Made by a program: the position numbers and the translations under genes | Shown here: piece by piece, positions 34,887 to 44,979 of the stretch | How the letters are laid out: each line of letters opens with the position of its first letter | Position numbering within the stretch: the stretch's first letter is position 1 | NCBI RefSeq assembly: GCF_028476545.1 | Contig: NW_026731944.1 | Location: forward strand, 186,001 to 250,000 | Origin: Physella acuta | Taxonomy: Eukaryota; Mollusca; Gastropoda; Physidae | Reading direction: 5' to 3' | Length of the DNA: 64,000 nt | Notes under the pieces: model-generated | Told to the model about the DNA's origin: nothing | Database searches by the model: none | What the model saw: the letters and a program-made list of their open reading frames with translations, nothing else

Positions 34887-34929
34887 AGTATACTTGTGTG
34901 TGACGATAAAAATAAAATGTACAAAATGT

Positions 34930-36010
34930 GTGCACCATTGAACCATTAAACCAGACTACAAGCACTAACATAGGCTGTAAGCACTGTCTGTGTAAGCATT
35001 TCCCAAGATGTAAGCACGTTGTCTTAACTGGCCCAGAACTAACCAGCATGTAAGCATTTATTTTTGATTGAATCATCATATAATCATTGACATAGGCTGT
35101 AAGCATTATGTAATCGTTTACCCAAACTGTAAGCATCATGTAATCATTCACCTACACTGTAAGCCTCATGTAATCATTGGCTTACATAGTAAGTATCATA
35201 CAACCATAGACCCATAATGTAAGCATCATGTAATCATAGACCTACGCTTGTTCTTACTACTGCTGAGATTGGCTGTTTTATGTGTATTGTCTGTAAACAC
35301 AGAATGTTCTATAAATAGCTGCACGGATCACGTGCCACTGTTTTTCAAGTGATAACAAAATTGTATTATGTATTTTGAATTTTCGAATCCGACACATTTG
35401 CTTTAGTTGAGCGGAGATTTTTCTGCCCAGTGTAGATAGTGGACATATGAGCTTGGTTGCAATAAAATCATTTTTAATAATTTTAGTGTTGTTTCCCTTG
35501 ATTGTGATGTTTATTAAAAATACCAACAATAAAAATGAAGGGACATAACTCTTCAATGGTGTTATGAAACTACAAGGTTGGCCATGAGAATGTGTCACCT
35601 TTTGAAACCAGTTGTGGACAGGGTCACCTTTGAGACCAATGGTATAGAATGCTTCACCACTTAAGGCAGAAGTGACTGGGTCACCAATGGGACCAGCAGT
35701 ATACAATGGGTCACCACAGAAAGCAGTAGAGAATGGGTCATCTTTTGCAAGAATATTTAGACTGGGTCACTATTTAGACCAGTAGTGCAGAACAGGTCAC
35801 CACTGAGACCAGTAGTAGTGGTGACTGGGTCATTGAAAGCAGTATAGACTGGCTCACCATAGGAGACCAGTAGTAGTGGTGACTAGGTCATCATTGAAAC
35901 CAGTAGAGACTGTGTAGCCTTAGGGGCCAGTAGTAGTGGTGACTGGGTCATCACTGAAAGGAGTATAGAATGGGTCACTATTACTATTTGGACTAGTAAA
36001 GACTGGCGCA
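34930..36010 (+). repeat. Two adjoining minisatellites
   Basis: 34930-35245: units of about 36 bp with CTGTAAGCATCATGTAATCAT. 35565-36010: units of about 35-40 bp with GACCAGTAGTAGTGGTGACT and GGGTCATCATTGAAA. Both are imperfect. The sequence between (35250-35565) shows nothing recognised. No gene. Confidence 0.75.
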
Positions 36011-36581
36011 CAATTGGGACGAGATGCAGGAGTTTGTTGGAGGGATTACTCAGTTAGTGAACAGTAAAAATATTACTAGTGCTCTTCATATGCTCATATC
36101 TCCTTTATTTTCTCATTTTACTCTAGCAGCCCCCACCCACCCAACCACTGACTGAGAATCTGGGTTTGATGATCAATTACGTATACACCTACAATTTCTT
36201 ATAATCAAAACTTTAACTAAACAATCTACACCATCTAAGTCCAATGGGGTTTTTTTAATCAGTCTTAGAGTTGCTACCTAACAAGTATTATTTTATATCA
36301 ATGACCAGCTTGTCCCTATATAGATCATATAAATACATGCACTTCATATGAATAACAATTTGAACTATTAAAAACTTTTACATCTGGATTTTTTATTTCA
36401 TTTTTTACAACAATAAACAAGCTGTTATTAATTGATAACATGCTTGAGGAATATGTGCCGGGTCAAACATTAATTAGTGAGTATAAACATATTTTATTTT
36501 GGCCAACAATTTTGTTGTTTTTCTGGCTAACAAGTCTAGTTTATTTTATAAAACAAAGTTCTACACTCTAGATTAAAACCG
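36011..36581. other. EXOSC5 3' flank
   Basis: AT-rich. On the - strand an AATAAA-type signal lies at 36545-36540, about 37 bp past the EXOSC5 stop, with a further one near 36490. Nothing else was recognised. Confidence 0.5.
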
Positions 36582-39577
36582 TCACTTGCAGAGATGAAGC
36601 AGCTTCCTCGAGACAGATTCCCTGAAGAATGTGAACACATTGACGGCAGCCAGACGAGATAACTCCAGCCCTTGCTTGTACTCCTCATGGGTGAACTTCC
36701 CTGTCGTCACGACTGTTACTATTTTTAGATCCACACTCTCAAAGACAAAAGTCAAGTTAGCCCTGGCCTCCTGTTCTTGCTGGAGCGTGGGGTCCAGCTG
36801 AAGCTGCCCGGACTGCGACACCGCCACGGCGACGCCGGCCAGCAGGAATTTTAAACTGACTGCCGCATCGAGCAGCGCCATACATGCTGCGTTAATACAA
36901 CAAGCTAAGTACGAGCCTGTATTTTCTGTCTCCTGTATAATCACCGTGATAGACGATCGAGGGTGTAGGCTTGTCATTATAGCGGCGTCCAGTGCATTTT
37001 TTAAAACAGTTTCGTACTTTCTGTCAGCTGGACTTGTCATCCCCACCTTGGGTTTGTAAATCAGCTCCACTGTTGCCCGGTCTATGAGCTCCCTGACCAT
37101 TCTGACCTCAGCCGGTCCGTAGGTCACAGCTATGGCGGTTGTGTCGCCTTGGGATAAACTCACTGAGCCATCCTGACGTGTCAGGCAACCAAATTCTGAA
37201 GTTAAACATCGCAGTGTGTGGTTAGGCTCCTTCTGTTCTTCTGCCTCCAAATCTAATATAAAAAAAACAAATTGCTTTGGTAAATCATTTGTTTTATTAA
37301 TAAATTCCAAAATGGTAAAAAAAAAATCTTTAACTGAAACAAGCCTGGTATAACAGATTTTATTGTAACTTAAATGGGCTGCTAATTATGACTATTGGTG
37401 AAGTCTTACAGAGCTTGTTTGTTTTCATTTTCCTTAAAATTAGCACCCCATTTAAGTTGAAATAAATTAATTTTAGTAATTTACTAAATTTTCAACACGA
37501 TTTTAAAATATTAAGTTGGAACATTTCAACATATTCATACAAACAATCTGAGTTTTTAGAATATAAATATATAAAAGTTAAAATTTAATTTTCTATGAGA
37601 GTGTTACATAACCTTGCTGCATGCTTCTTCTACATACTCATATGATATCGCACTTTATAAGGGGTTGGGGGTTTGTAATTTTGTGATATGTGATGAGGTT
37701 TGGTCTGATAGTGTGATGCCACACTTTTGCATTTTTGAAAAGTAACGTTAGAATCTGAATTTCAGCCACTATTTCACATTTTAAAAAGATGATTTTGTAA
37801 ATAGTAGGGCCTGGCCAATATAAATACTAAAATAGATTAATATAATGGCCGATGCTAGCCGGAATAAGATACGCATGTGATAGATGCTAGCCGGAAACTA
37901 CGACTTGCAATTAATAACTTTGATAATAAGAATTCATTTATACTTTCATTACTAAATTTAGATCTAGACCTAGATCTAGTACTCTCTTGATTTAATATAC
38001 ATTTTTTGGCTTTGGTCTATGAAGTATGAAAGTCTTTCTCTCAAGGTGGGAGGGGGGGTTGAAGAAGTCCTTAAAATGCTGTCACACTTTTTGACACTTT
38101 TTACCTCACTTCTCACTGCCACACATAAGCACAAAAAAGCCATACTCTATCCCTCCTCAAAATAGCAGTTTTATTGTTTTTAAACATTAATTTCCTTTTT
38201 TAAAAATTGACTGAGCTCATTCAACATAAAGTAGATCTATATTATATTACGAAGTGACTACTCGGAAGAAGATTTTTCTCCCCAACGTCTCCACTTAGTC
38301 GGCAAAAGATAGCTCTGCTGCATGCGCAGTGACCTATGGCTAGGGTTAGGGTTAGAATGAGGGGTAGGGATAGGGTTAGGGCTAGGGTTAGGGATAGGAT
38401 AAGGGCTAGGGTTAGGGATAGGATTAGGGATAGGGATAGGGATAGGGATAGGGATAGGATTAGGGTTGGTGTTAGGGTTCAGCGGTTGTAAACACACGCA
38501 TGCGCAGTACCATCGAAAACATCGCCGCGAAGGCAAGTCGTAGTTTCCGGCTAGCATCTATCACATGCGTATCTTATTCCGGCTAGCATCGGCCTTATTA
38601 TTAATACTAATAGGCTAATAAATTGAAAACTGAATTCTAAATCTAAGTACTAAGTATTAGTAAGTTTTATAAATCTAGATCTAGAATCTAGATAGTGGAT
38701 AGATTCTAGATCTAGATACACTTGTTTACACTAGACTTGACTAGACTCTAGATTCTAGACCAAGAGACTCTAGACTAGAATCTAGATCTAGTTCTAGCTA
38801 GACTAATACTTTCTAGACTAGGATAAAATTTAAAAATCTAAATCTGTAGAGTAGATCTAGTCTAGAAAGAATAGGTAATCTATCGTTTTGGGTACGTAAA
38901 ATCGCCCGCGGCTATTTATGTACGAAAACGTTACCTCATTGTCAAGGCTTTAATAGAAGTAATAGAAGTAGGGCCTATATTGTTATACTTTTGTGTCAAA
39001 TATTATAGATAAATGAATAATAAACCTAAATCAATAGCTAAATATATCGATATAGGCCAGAAATTAACTTTAAACAGTGTCTGAGAGCAAGATTTGCTAT
39101 ATATTACAGCAGCCATTTGTAAAATAGAGTGGCTTCCTCCTGAATCTGGCGCTAAAGCTTATAAAAATAAAACTTAGACAAGATGGCTGCTATAGTAAAT
39201 GAGCATGGTTGCATCTGTTGGAAACATCGCTAGTCTTCATTTATTACGGAAAAGTTTTAATTCAATTGTTTAAAAACAGGTACACAAATGAATCAAGGAA
39301 ACATTTTTGAATTTTTAAAACATAAATCCTCCTCAAAATGTGAAATAATTATTAAAATTTAAGGAGTCACCTGTTTTTCACATTACAAATCGCGGGCGAT
39401 TTTACGTACCCAAAACGATAGATTACCCTAGAATATGACTGCATAGCTGGATTGAGTCTAGATCTAGAACTTCTAAGCTTTTTAAAGTAGAATATAGAGA
39501 TCTATTTATTTTAAGCTCCTCAAGTACTCTTTAAACTCTTTACCTTCTTTTTTCACTATTCGAAATGCCGCTGCCAT
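36582..39577 (-). CDS. EXOSC5: Exosome complex subunit RRP46 (EXOSC5)
   Basis: Two coding exons on the - strand: 39577-39544 (ATG, 11 codons, MAAAFRIVKKE) and 37252-36582 (stop included), joined in phase 1 across a 2.3-kb intron; total 234 residues, against 235 in human. The big exon has the RNase PH fold. Recognisable blocks are LTRQDGSVSLSQGDT, YGPAEVRMVRELIDRATVEL, LHPRSSITVIIQE, GSYLACCINAACMALLDA, and the C-terminal VFTFFRESVSRKL. In the family, EXOSC5 is a catalytically inert ring subunit of the nuclear and cytoplasmic RNA exosome (3'-to-5' RNA decay and rRNA processing). The first exon was chosen because its donor GAAG|GTAAAG supplies the single base needed to complete the Asp codon at the acceptor, and human exon 1 is similarly short. 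The frame runs open upstream of 37252 only through intron. The intron holds two TIR elements. Confidence 0.92.
37847..38594. mobile_element. Foldback/TIR element with 62-bp perfect arms, in EXOSC5 intron
   Basis: The left arm 37847-37908 (GGCCGATGCTAGCCGGAATA...) and right arm 38533-38594 are exact reverse complements over 62 bp. Within each arm GATGCTAGCCGGA occurs twice. The 624-bp interior has no coding frame of note. It holds a telomere-like repeat block (38341-38479) bordered on both sides by GCATGCGCAGT. The flanks (ATAAT left, TTATT right) give no clear target duplication. The superfamily is not recognised. Confidence 0.85.
38341..38479 (+). repeat. Interstitial telomere-like repeat (TAGGGT/TAGGGA)
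   Basis: About 22 hexamers mixing GGGTTA and GGGATA, with GGGCTA and a few interruptions. The - strand frame of Asn-Pro-Ile repeats is an artefact. It lies inside the foldback element. Confidence 0.9.
38620..38870. repeat. CTAGA-rich palindromic low-complexity sequence
   Basis: Dense overlapping TCTAGA, AGATCT and CTAG motifs. The same kind of sequence recurs at 59340-59490. Confidence 0.75.
38874..39427. mobile_element. TIR element with 37-bp perfect arms, in EXOSC5 intron
   Basis: The left arm 38874-38910 (GGTAATCTATCGTTTTGGGT...CGCCCGCG) and right arm 39391-39427 are exact reverse complements over 37 bp. The interior is AT-rich and non-coding. No convincing target duplication was seen. 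It is a different family from the neighbouring 62-bp-arm element. Confidence 0.85.
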
Positions 39578-39830
39578 GCTGAAAGAAGATTATCGGCGTG
39601 TTTTATCTTTTGTGTTTGTTTGGATACTTTTAGATCTACTTCCGGGTAAAGGTCACTGATGGAAGAAAAAGTGATGAATGGAAGAAGAAGCGGGTTGAAT
39701 GATTTGAGCACCTTTGTTGACCAGATGATCTAAAGGCTAAGAGTAGTAGATGTAATTCATATTATTTTTAGGGATAGGGATGATTGCTTATACCAGTGTC
39801 TGACAATGTGTTCATCCGGCCAATGGTATG

Positions 39831-40033
39831 CAGTGGCGTAGCTACCGTAAAGTCGCGCGTAAAGCTAGGGTAAGCAAGCAGCAAGGCATAGATGATAGGG
39901 GCCCAATGGCCCAAGGCAAATAGCCTGAAATAGGGGCCCTTTTTCGAAAGTTTGAGAGGGGGGGGTGCTACGCCTCTGAGGGGCCCACTAACACTTTTTG
40001 CATAGGGGCCCAAAAATCCTAGCTACGCCACTG
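39831..40033. mobile_element. hAT-like MITE, family A, divergent copy
   Basis: CAGTGGCGTAGCTACC and CCTAGCTACGCCACTG ends. The interior retains CGAAAGTTTGAGAGGGGGGG, with a further GGGGCCCA phrase repeated. The flanks do not give a clean 8-bp duplication. It lies between the divergent EXOSC5 and PDRG1 genes. Confidence 0.8.
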
Positions 40034-40169
40034 AGCCCATGCCATAGATTAGATAGATATAGATAGAATATAGATTATAGTAGATTCAATATTGACTCTA
40101 GAGCAGTTGTATTTCAAGTGCATAAAAATTAGTTTCTTTATTCTCTCAATCAATGTATGTGAATGATTA

Positions 40170-40347
40170 TGATGAGGCATCTCTTCGAGAAGTAAAGGGG
40201 TAGGGGTCAAGCACGACTTACCCCTCCCCTCCCCCTTGAACAACATTATTTTTTATTCAATATACAACCATCCCCCCCCCCCCCCCAAAAAGTTTCACGT
40301 TCCTCCCCCCCCCCTTCCCCACCCGAGAAATGTTTGAAAGAAACATT
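40170..40347. mobile_element. hAT-like MITE, family B, decayed
   Basis: AGGCATCTCTTCGAGAAG on the left and TGTTTGAAAGAAACATTG on the right, with two C runs between. The left end is eroded. Confidence 0.6.
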
Positions 40348-40407
40348 GTTTAACTAATAACTAGTCAACTAATAACAAATAATTATTACTATGCTACTAC
40401 AATTACT

Positions 40408-40664
40408 GTGGGATGGAGTGGTCTAGCGGTAGAGAACTTGACTGCTAACCCGTAAGTCTCGAGTTCGAATCCGGGTTCAAATCAGAAGACTGTCCCTGAG
40501 TCCACCCAACTCTGATGGGTACCTAACGCACGTTAGGGAAAGTAAAGGCGGCTGGGCATAGTGCTGACCACACTATCTCTTCATATGCCAAGGTCACAGA
40601 AACAAGTGAACTCTACTTCACTTGCCCTATAGACCGTCAAGTTTGAAAAGGGAACTTTACTTTA
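40408..40664 (+). mobile_element. tRNA-derived SINE, family 1, best full-length copy
   Basis: GGAGTGGTCTAGCGGTAGAG (A box), GAGTTCGAATCCGGGTTCAA (B box), then ACCTAACGCACGTTAGGGAA, GGCGGCTGGGCATAGTGCTG, CTTCATATGCCAAGGTCACA and the tail GGGAACTTTACTTTA. Flanked by a perfect 11-bp target duplication, CTACAATTACT (40397-40407 and 40665-40675), as expected for LINE-driven insertion. Length 257 bp. Confidence 0.93.
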
Positions 40665-41068
40665 CTACAATTACTAGATTTAGATATTTACCCTGCTAGA
40701 TTTACTAGTTTAATTTACTACATTCTGTAAACTACTTGATTTCTAACTACTACTGACCCAATACCAGTAAAAAACATTTATCCAACATAAGAATAAATTA
40801 TCGATTACTTACTGGGTCTTCTTTTCTCTATTTTCATTATTTTCTATATTAACTAACAGCCAAACACTCCTATTGTTGAAAGTATTTTTGGACACAGGTT
40901 GGAAAATTATACCCCCTTATATTTCATAACTTATAGTCTAATGCTCTAATAACTCGTTTCAAAATAAAATCATAATTAAGGATTTAGTTGGTGAAGTAGC
41001 ATAACTGTTTATTATCAATTAACAGGTCTTCAAATACACATGCATTAGCTATTTGATATAAGCAAGCC

Positions 41069-41972
41069 ATGGATAAGGATATGAATCAAATGCTGGAGGA
41101 CTTGTCTCGGATTGAAGTGGTTGCTGAAGACATTCTTGCTGGTCGCAGAGAGTTAATAGACTTGGACAGACAACGAAACAAAACAAGAGAGGCTATGAGG
41201 TTAAATTGTCTGTTTGTATTTAGAGTTATAATTTCACCACCATTAGTATTGTTTTCTTCATAAAATGCATAAATAAAATAAATCTTGCAACAAATTATTG
41301 AGTTTAATATATCAACTTTTCAACAACCAATTTTTTTTCTAGCAATACAATTTAATATTATTTAGACAATTTTATCATACTTTCCTCTGTTTCAGAGCAC
41401 TACAGCAGGATAAAGGAGCGGATAAAAAGGCATGGATTTGTGCGGGGAAAATGTTTTTAAAAGTTGATCAGAAAAAAGCAGTACAGATGTTGTCTAAAGG
41501 TAACAGCTTTTATTTTAAGTCAAATTAATCAACCATTTAAACCAAACAGCTTTATCTCTGAAATTAAAATAAAATTTTAGAAATATGTTTCCTATAGAAT
41601 TAGGAAATTATATATCTTAGAAACATTTTTTATACATGTATCACAGGAAAATATTAAGAAAATTATTTATAGCTCTTCTTTCCACCCCCACATGCATATT
41701 ACTGTTTTTTAGTCAACTCTTTATAATGTATATTTTTATTTTATGTTTCATTTAGCAGCACAGTATTCAACTGTATTGTACTTGGTAATTGGAAGTAATT
41801 TTTTAATGTTCTAGATTACGATATTCTTGATGGTGAAATGAGCAGAGTTCGTACAAGTTTAAAAGTTAAAGTGAATGAGCTGCATGATCTAGAACATAAG
41901 GACCATCTAAAAGGATTTAATCTCTCTCCCCTTTCATCTGCTGAGCTCAAGTCTGTACAAAGTCTTTTATGA
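41069..41972 (+). CDS. PDRG1: p53 and DNA-damage-regulated protein 1 homologue (prefoldin-like)
   Basis: Three exons: 41069-41199, 41396-41499 and 41815-41972 (TGA), with phases 2 and 1 consistent; 130 residues against 133 in human. Matching blocks to PDRG1 are EDILAGRRELIDLDRQRNK then TREAMRALQQ, KMFLKVDQKKA, and the C-terminal LKGFNLSPLSSAELKSVQSLL. It is a beta-type prefoldin-like protein: two helices at the ends should form a coiled coil around a short beta part. In animals PDRG1 is a subunit of the prefoldin-like module of the R2TP/PAQosome co-chaperone, which helps assemble RNA polymerases and other complexes. The first ATG with this frame is used. It is head to head with EXOSC5, the starts 1.5 kb apart with a MITE pair and a SINE between. 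A possible ATTAAA signal is at 42151-42156. Confidence 0.9.
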
Positions 41973-42228
41973 TTTATTTTTTGTTTCTGGCATTTTTTCA
42001 TAGGATATTCGTACATTTTACCATTTTGTTTTTATCTGTAATGGCTTGTATAAATATAATGCCTCATGTTCAATGCTTGTTGATTTTGAAGTTAATGTTT
42101 TGAAATAATGTCATATACTATTTAAGATTTTACTAGTTGAATGTTTATTTATTAAACTGTTGATTTAATATCATATTTTGTTGTTTAATTCGTTAATTGA
42201 TTTTAATTATAACCTTTCTTTAAATTTC

Positions 42229-42233
<5 letters not shown>

Positions 42234-42310
<77 letters not shown>
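42234..42310. repeat. (TA)n microsatellite
   Basis: A perfect TA run ending in (TATG)4. A shorter (TA)n is at 42957-42991. Confidence 0.95.
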
Positions 42311-42321
<11 letters not shown>

Positions 42322-42472
42322 GTATTTATATTATACACACATAATTATATACACATTATAAACACATCTGAAAATTTAATTGGAAGAAGGTGTTTTGTAA
42401 TACACCCCACCCATTTAAAAAATACTGCTCAAAACACTGCAAATAGTCTAATTGGCACTGTACTACACTCTT

Positions 42473-42605
42473 CTTGGGGTAAAGGTGGATAGGCATAATG
42501 TTGACCACGCTATACCTTCACGCGATCCCTTCGTACGCCTAGGTAACAGATGAACTCTACTCACCTGTCCTGTGGACTGTTTTATTTTGAAAAGAGTACT
42601 TCACA
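42473..42605 (+). mobile_element. tRNA-derived SINE, family 1, 3' half only
   Basis: GGGGTAAAGGTGGATAGGCA, AATGTTGACCACGCTATACC and GATGAACTCTACTCACCTG match the family-1 body. The head is absent. Confidence 0.7.
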
Positions 42606-42954
42606 TTTTTTTAAACAGGAAAATCTTTTTATCTGTACCAAGAGTACAGTTAAGTCACAATATGGGTTGTAAATATTTAATCAGGTAAAATAAATAATCA
42701 CAAGGTCATTCAGTACTTGGTATACAATTACCTCCCTTTAGTTTCAGATCATTTAAAAACTGTATTATCTGCCCTTAATAGCCGTCATTAATTCGACCCG
42801 GCTCTACAATTGTAAACATTCAGCAGGAACCTCAGCACAACAGACGGGTGGGGATAGTAGCGATATGATCTGTTGAGCATGCTTGGAAGGGAGGGGGGGT
42901 GTGGGTCGGTGTGCGTATAAGTGGTGGTGTCCCTCATGTTAGGTTGATGTAGAG

Positions 42955-42993
<39 letters not shown>

Positions 42994-44243
42994 ATGTTTG
43001 ATCTACTATGAAAATAAGCTGCAATAAACATTTTATCCTTATGGTTATGTGGGCCTCATAAAATGTACAAAGAAAAAAATGTTTCTTTAAACTGATGTGT
43101 AGTTAAAGTGTATGGGGATAAAGTAATACAGGGAAGGTGTGGGAGGTGATAAACATTAAACAATACACTCAAGCCGTACTAGTCAAACTACCAAACAAAG
43201 TAATTAAACTGTGATAGATTTTATGCAGACAGCAATATAACAAGTGCTGTCTCAAGCACTGAAAATAAAACTTGAACATTGCCATTATGTTTTTTATGAC
43301 ACGCTATTACAATCAATAGTTAAATGAATCAAGAAGAGACTTGAAGGATAAAGTCAATTAAATTGAAGAGTACATTCGTGTTCTTGTACATGGTCATGGA
43401 TTAGAATATATGGGAGGGGATACATTTTTTTTACAATCCATTATAAAATATTACAATTTCTATAATTAGGCTTTAACTGCAGCAAGACTATAGACCTAAA
43501 CAGGTATAGCTAAACAGATTTTTTTTTTTGAAAATTGTTATTTTAACAGATTCGTATTAATCAGTTTGAATTTCATTCTATTCATGTTACTAAAAATAAT
43601 TTCTGTTATGTAGATCCTATTTGGGTCACGATTGTTTTTTAAAAGCATTAACTCTACCACCCTCCCCCCCCCCCCACACACACACACACGCATAAAGTTA
43701 CACACAATCGGGCTTTAAAAGTTATTTTTAGAAATATTGCCAAATCGATTTCCATAGACCAGCTATACAGTGTAAAAAAAATATAAAAGGGGCTTTCGTT
43801 GGTGGTTACTCTGACGTACTTTTTCTATTTTCTTTTAGTTTGTTTACAATCACCATGGTAGATTTTCCATACGTGCTTGACGTCAAACACTTTTTTATTT
43901 TCTAGATTCTATTATTGGGTAATTTAATATTTTTGTAGGGCCTATTAATCTAAATATAGGCCTATACTATGTATATAAATCTAATCAACGTGTTGAAAAT
44001 AAGTGGATACTAAAAATATCTCTTAATAAACATTTCAGTATTATTAATATTTCAGATATCGACTAGGACTAGGGTCACTAGGCGTAGGGCGTAGGCCTAC
44101 TAGTACTCATCTTAATCTATTCTATTATCTAAACCTAGATCAATATCTCCTTACTAATACTATAGGTTGCATAGGGTTTTTGTATTACTTTGTTACCTTG
44201 CTACTGCCAAATCTGGACACTACTCACTACTGACTGGACACTG
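42606..44243. other. Intergenic; possible untranslated annexin first exon at its 3' end
   Basis: No coding exon. A C run with (CA)n lies near 43663-43690. At 44243 the sequence GGACACTG|GTAAGTAAAG is a strong 5' splice donor 724 bp before the first coding annexin exon, so a leader exon may end here. That is inference from the donor alone. Confidence 0.3.
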
Positions 44244-44348
44244 GTAAGTAAAGTGAAGTCAAATTCAAATAACTCACTATCTACTAATCACTATAAAAGG
44301 CCTTGTGTTAACTTTAACTTTTATTTAGAATGCTGTTACCTACTTTTA

Positions 44349-44458
<110 letters not shown>

Positions 44459-44979
44459 TTAAAATGAGATATAGTTCTAGTTATTAAAAATTACTACATT
44501 ACTATATTAATTTTGAAAAAGTTTATCCATATCAGAATTTGAATTAACACTACCTAACTAGTTACTAGTTGATAAGCTACTACTCAACTAATGTACTACT
44601 AGAATAAAAGAGGAACAATGGATAATAATGCAAACGTCTTTAAACTGAATGTTTTCACATCAATTAGTTTATTTGTATCCCCTTCCTTATATGATTGCAA
44701 TCCATACTATAGCTAGGCAAAAAGACAGTCAATAGGTCCCTTTCGACTATAACTAAAATGCCATTAAGAAGTACCCCCCTCTCCTTGAATTGACACAATA
44801 AAATGATAATTGATATTTTCAATAAATTTATTTCTTAAATATTAAAATTGAATTATGTGGGGCCTTTTATTAAACCCATAGCATATTACCATAAAAGTCA
44901 CCCCCCCCCCCCTCCTTCCTTACTTGATTATTCAATAACATATTCTTTCTTTTTATATTTATACAGAAAGGACCTTAAA

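Noticed and set aside
38341-38479. A chromosome end or telomere
   Set aside because: The repeat is mixed and lies between inverted arms in an intron, with normal sequence on both sides.
38258-38557. Asn-Pro-Ile repeat frame on the - strand
   Set aside because: Telomere-like hexamers read as codons.
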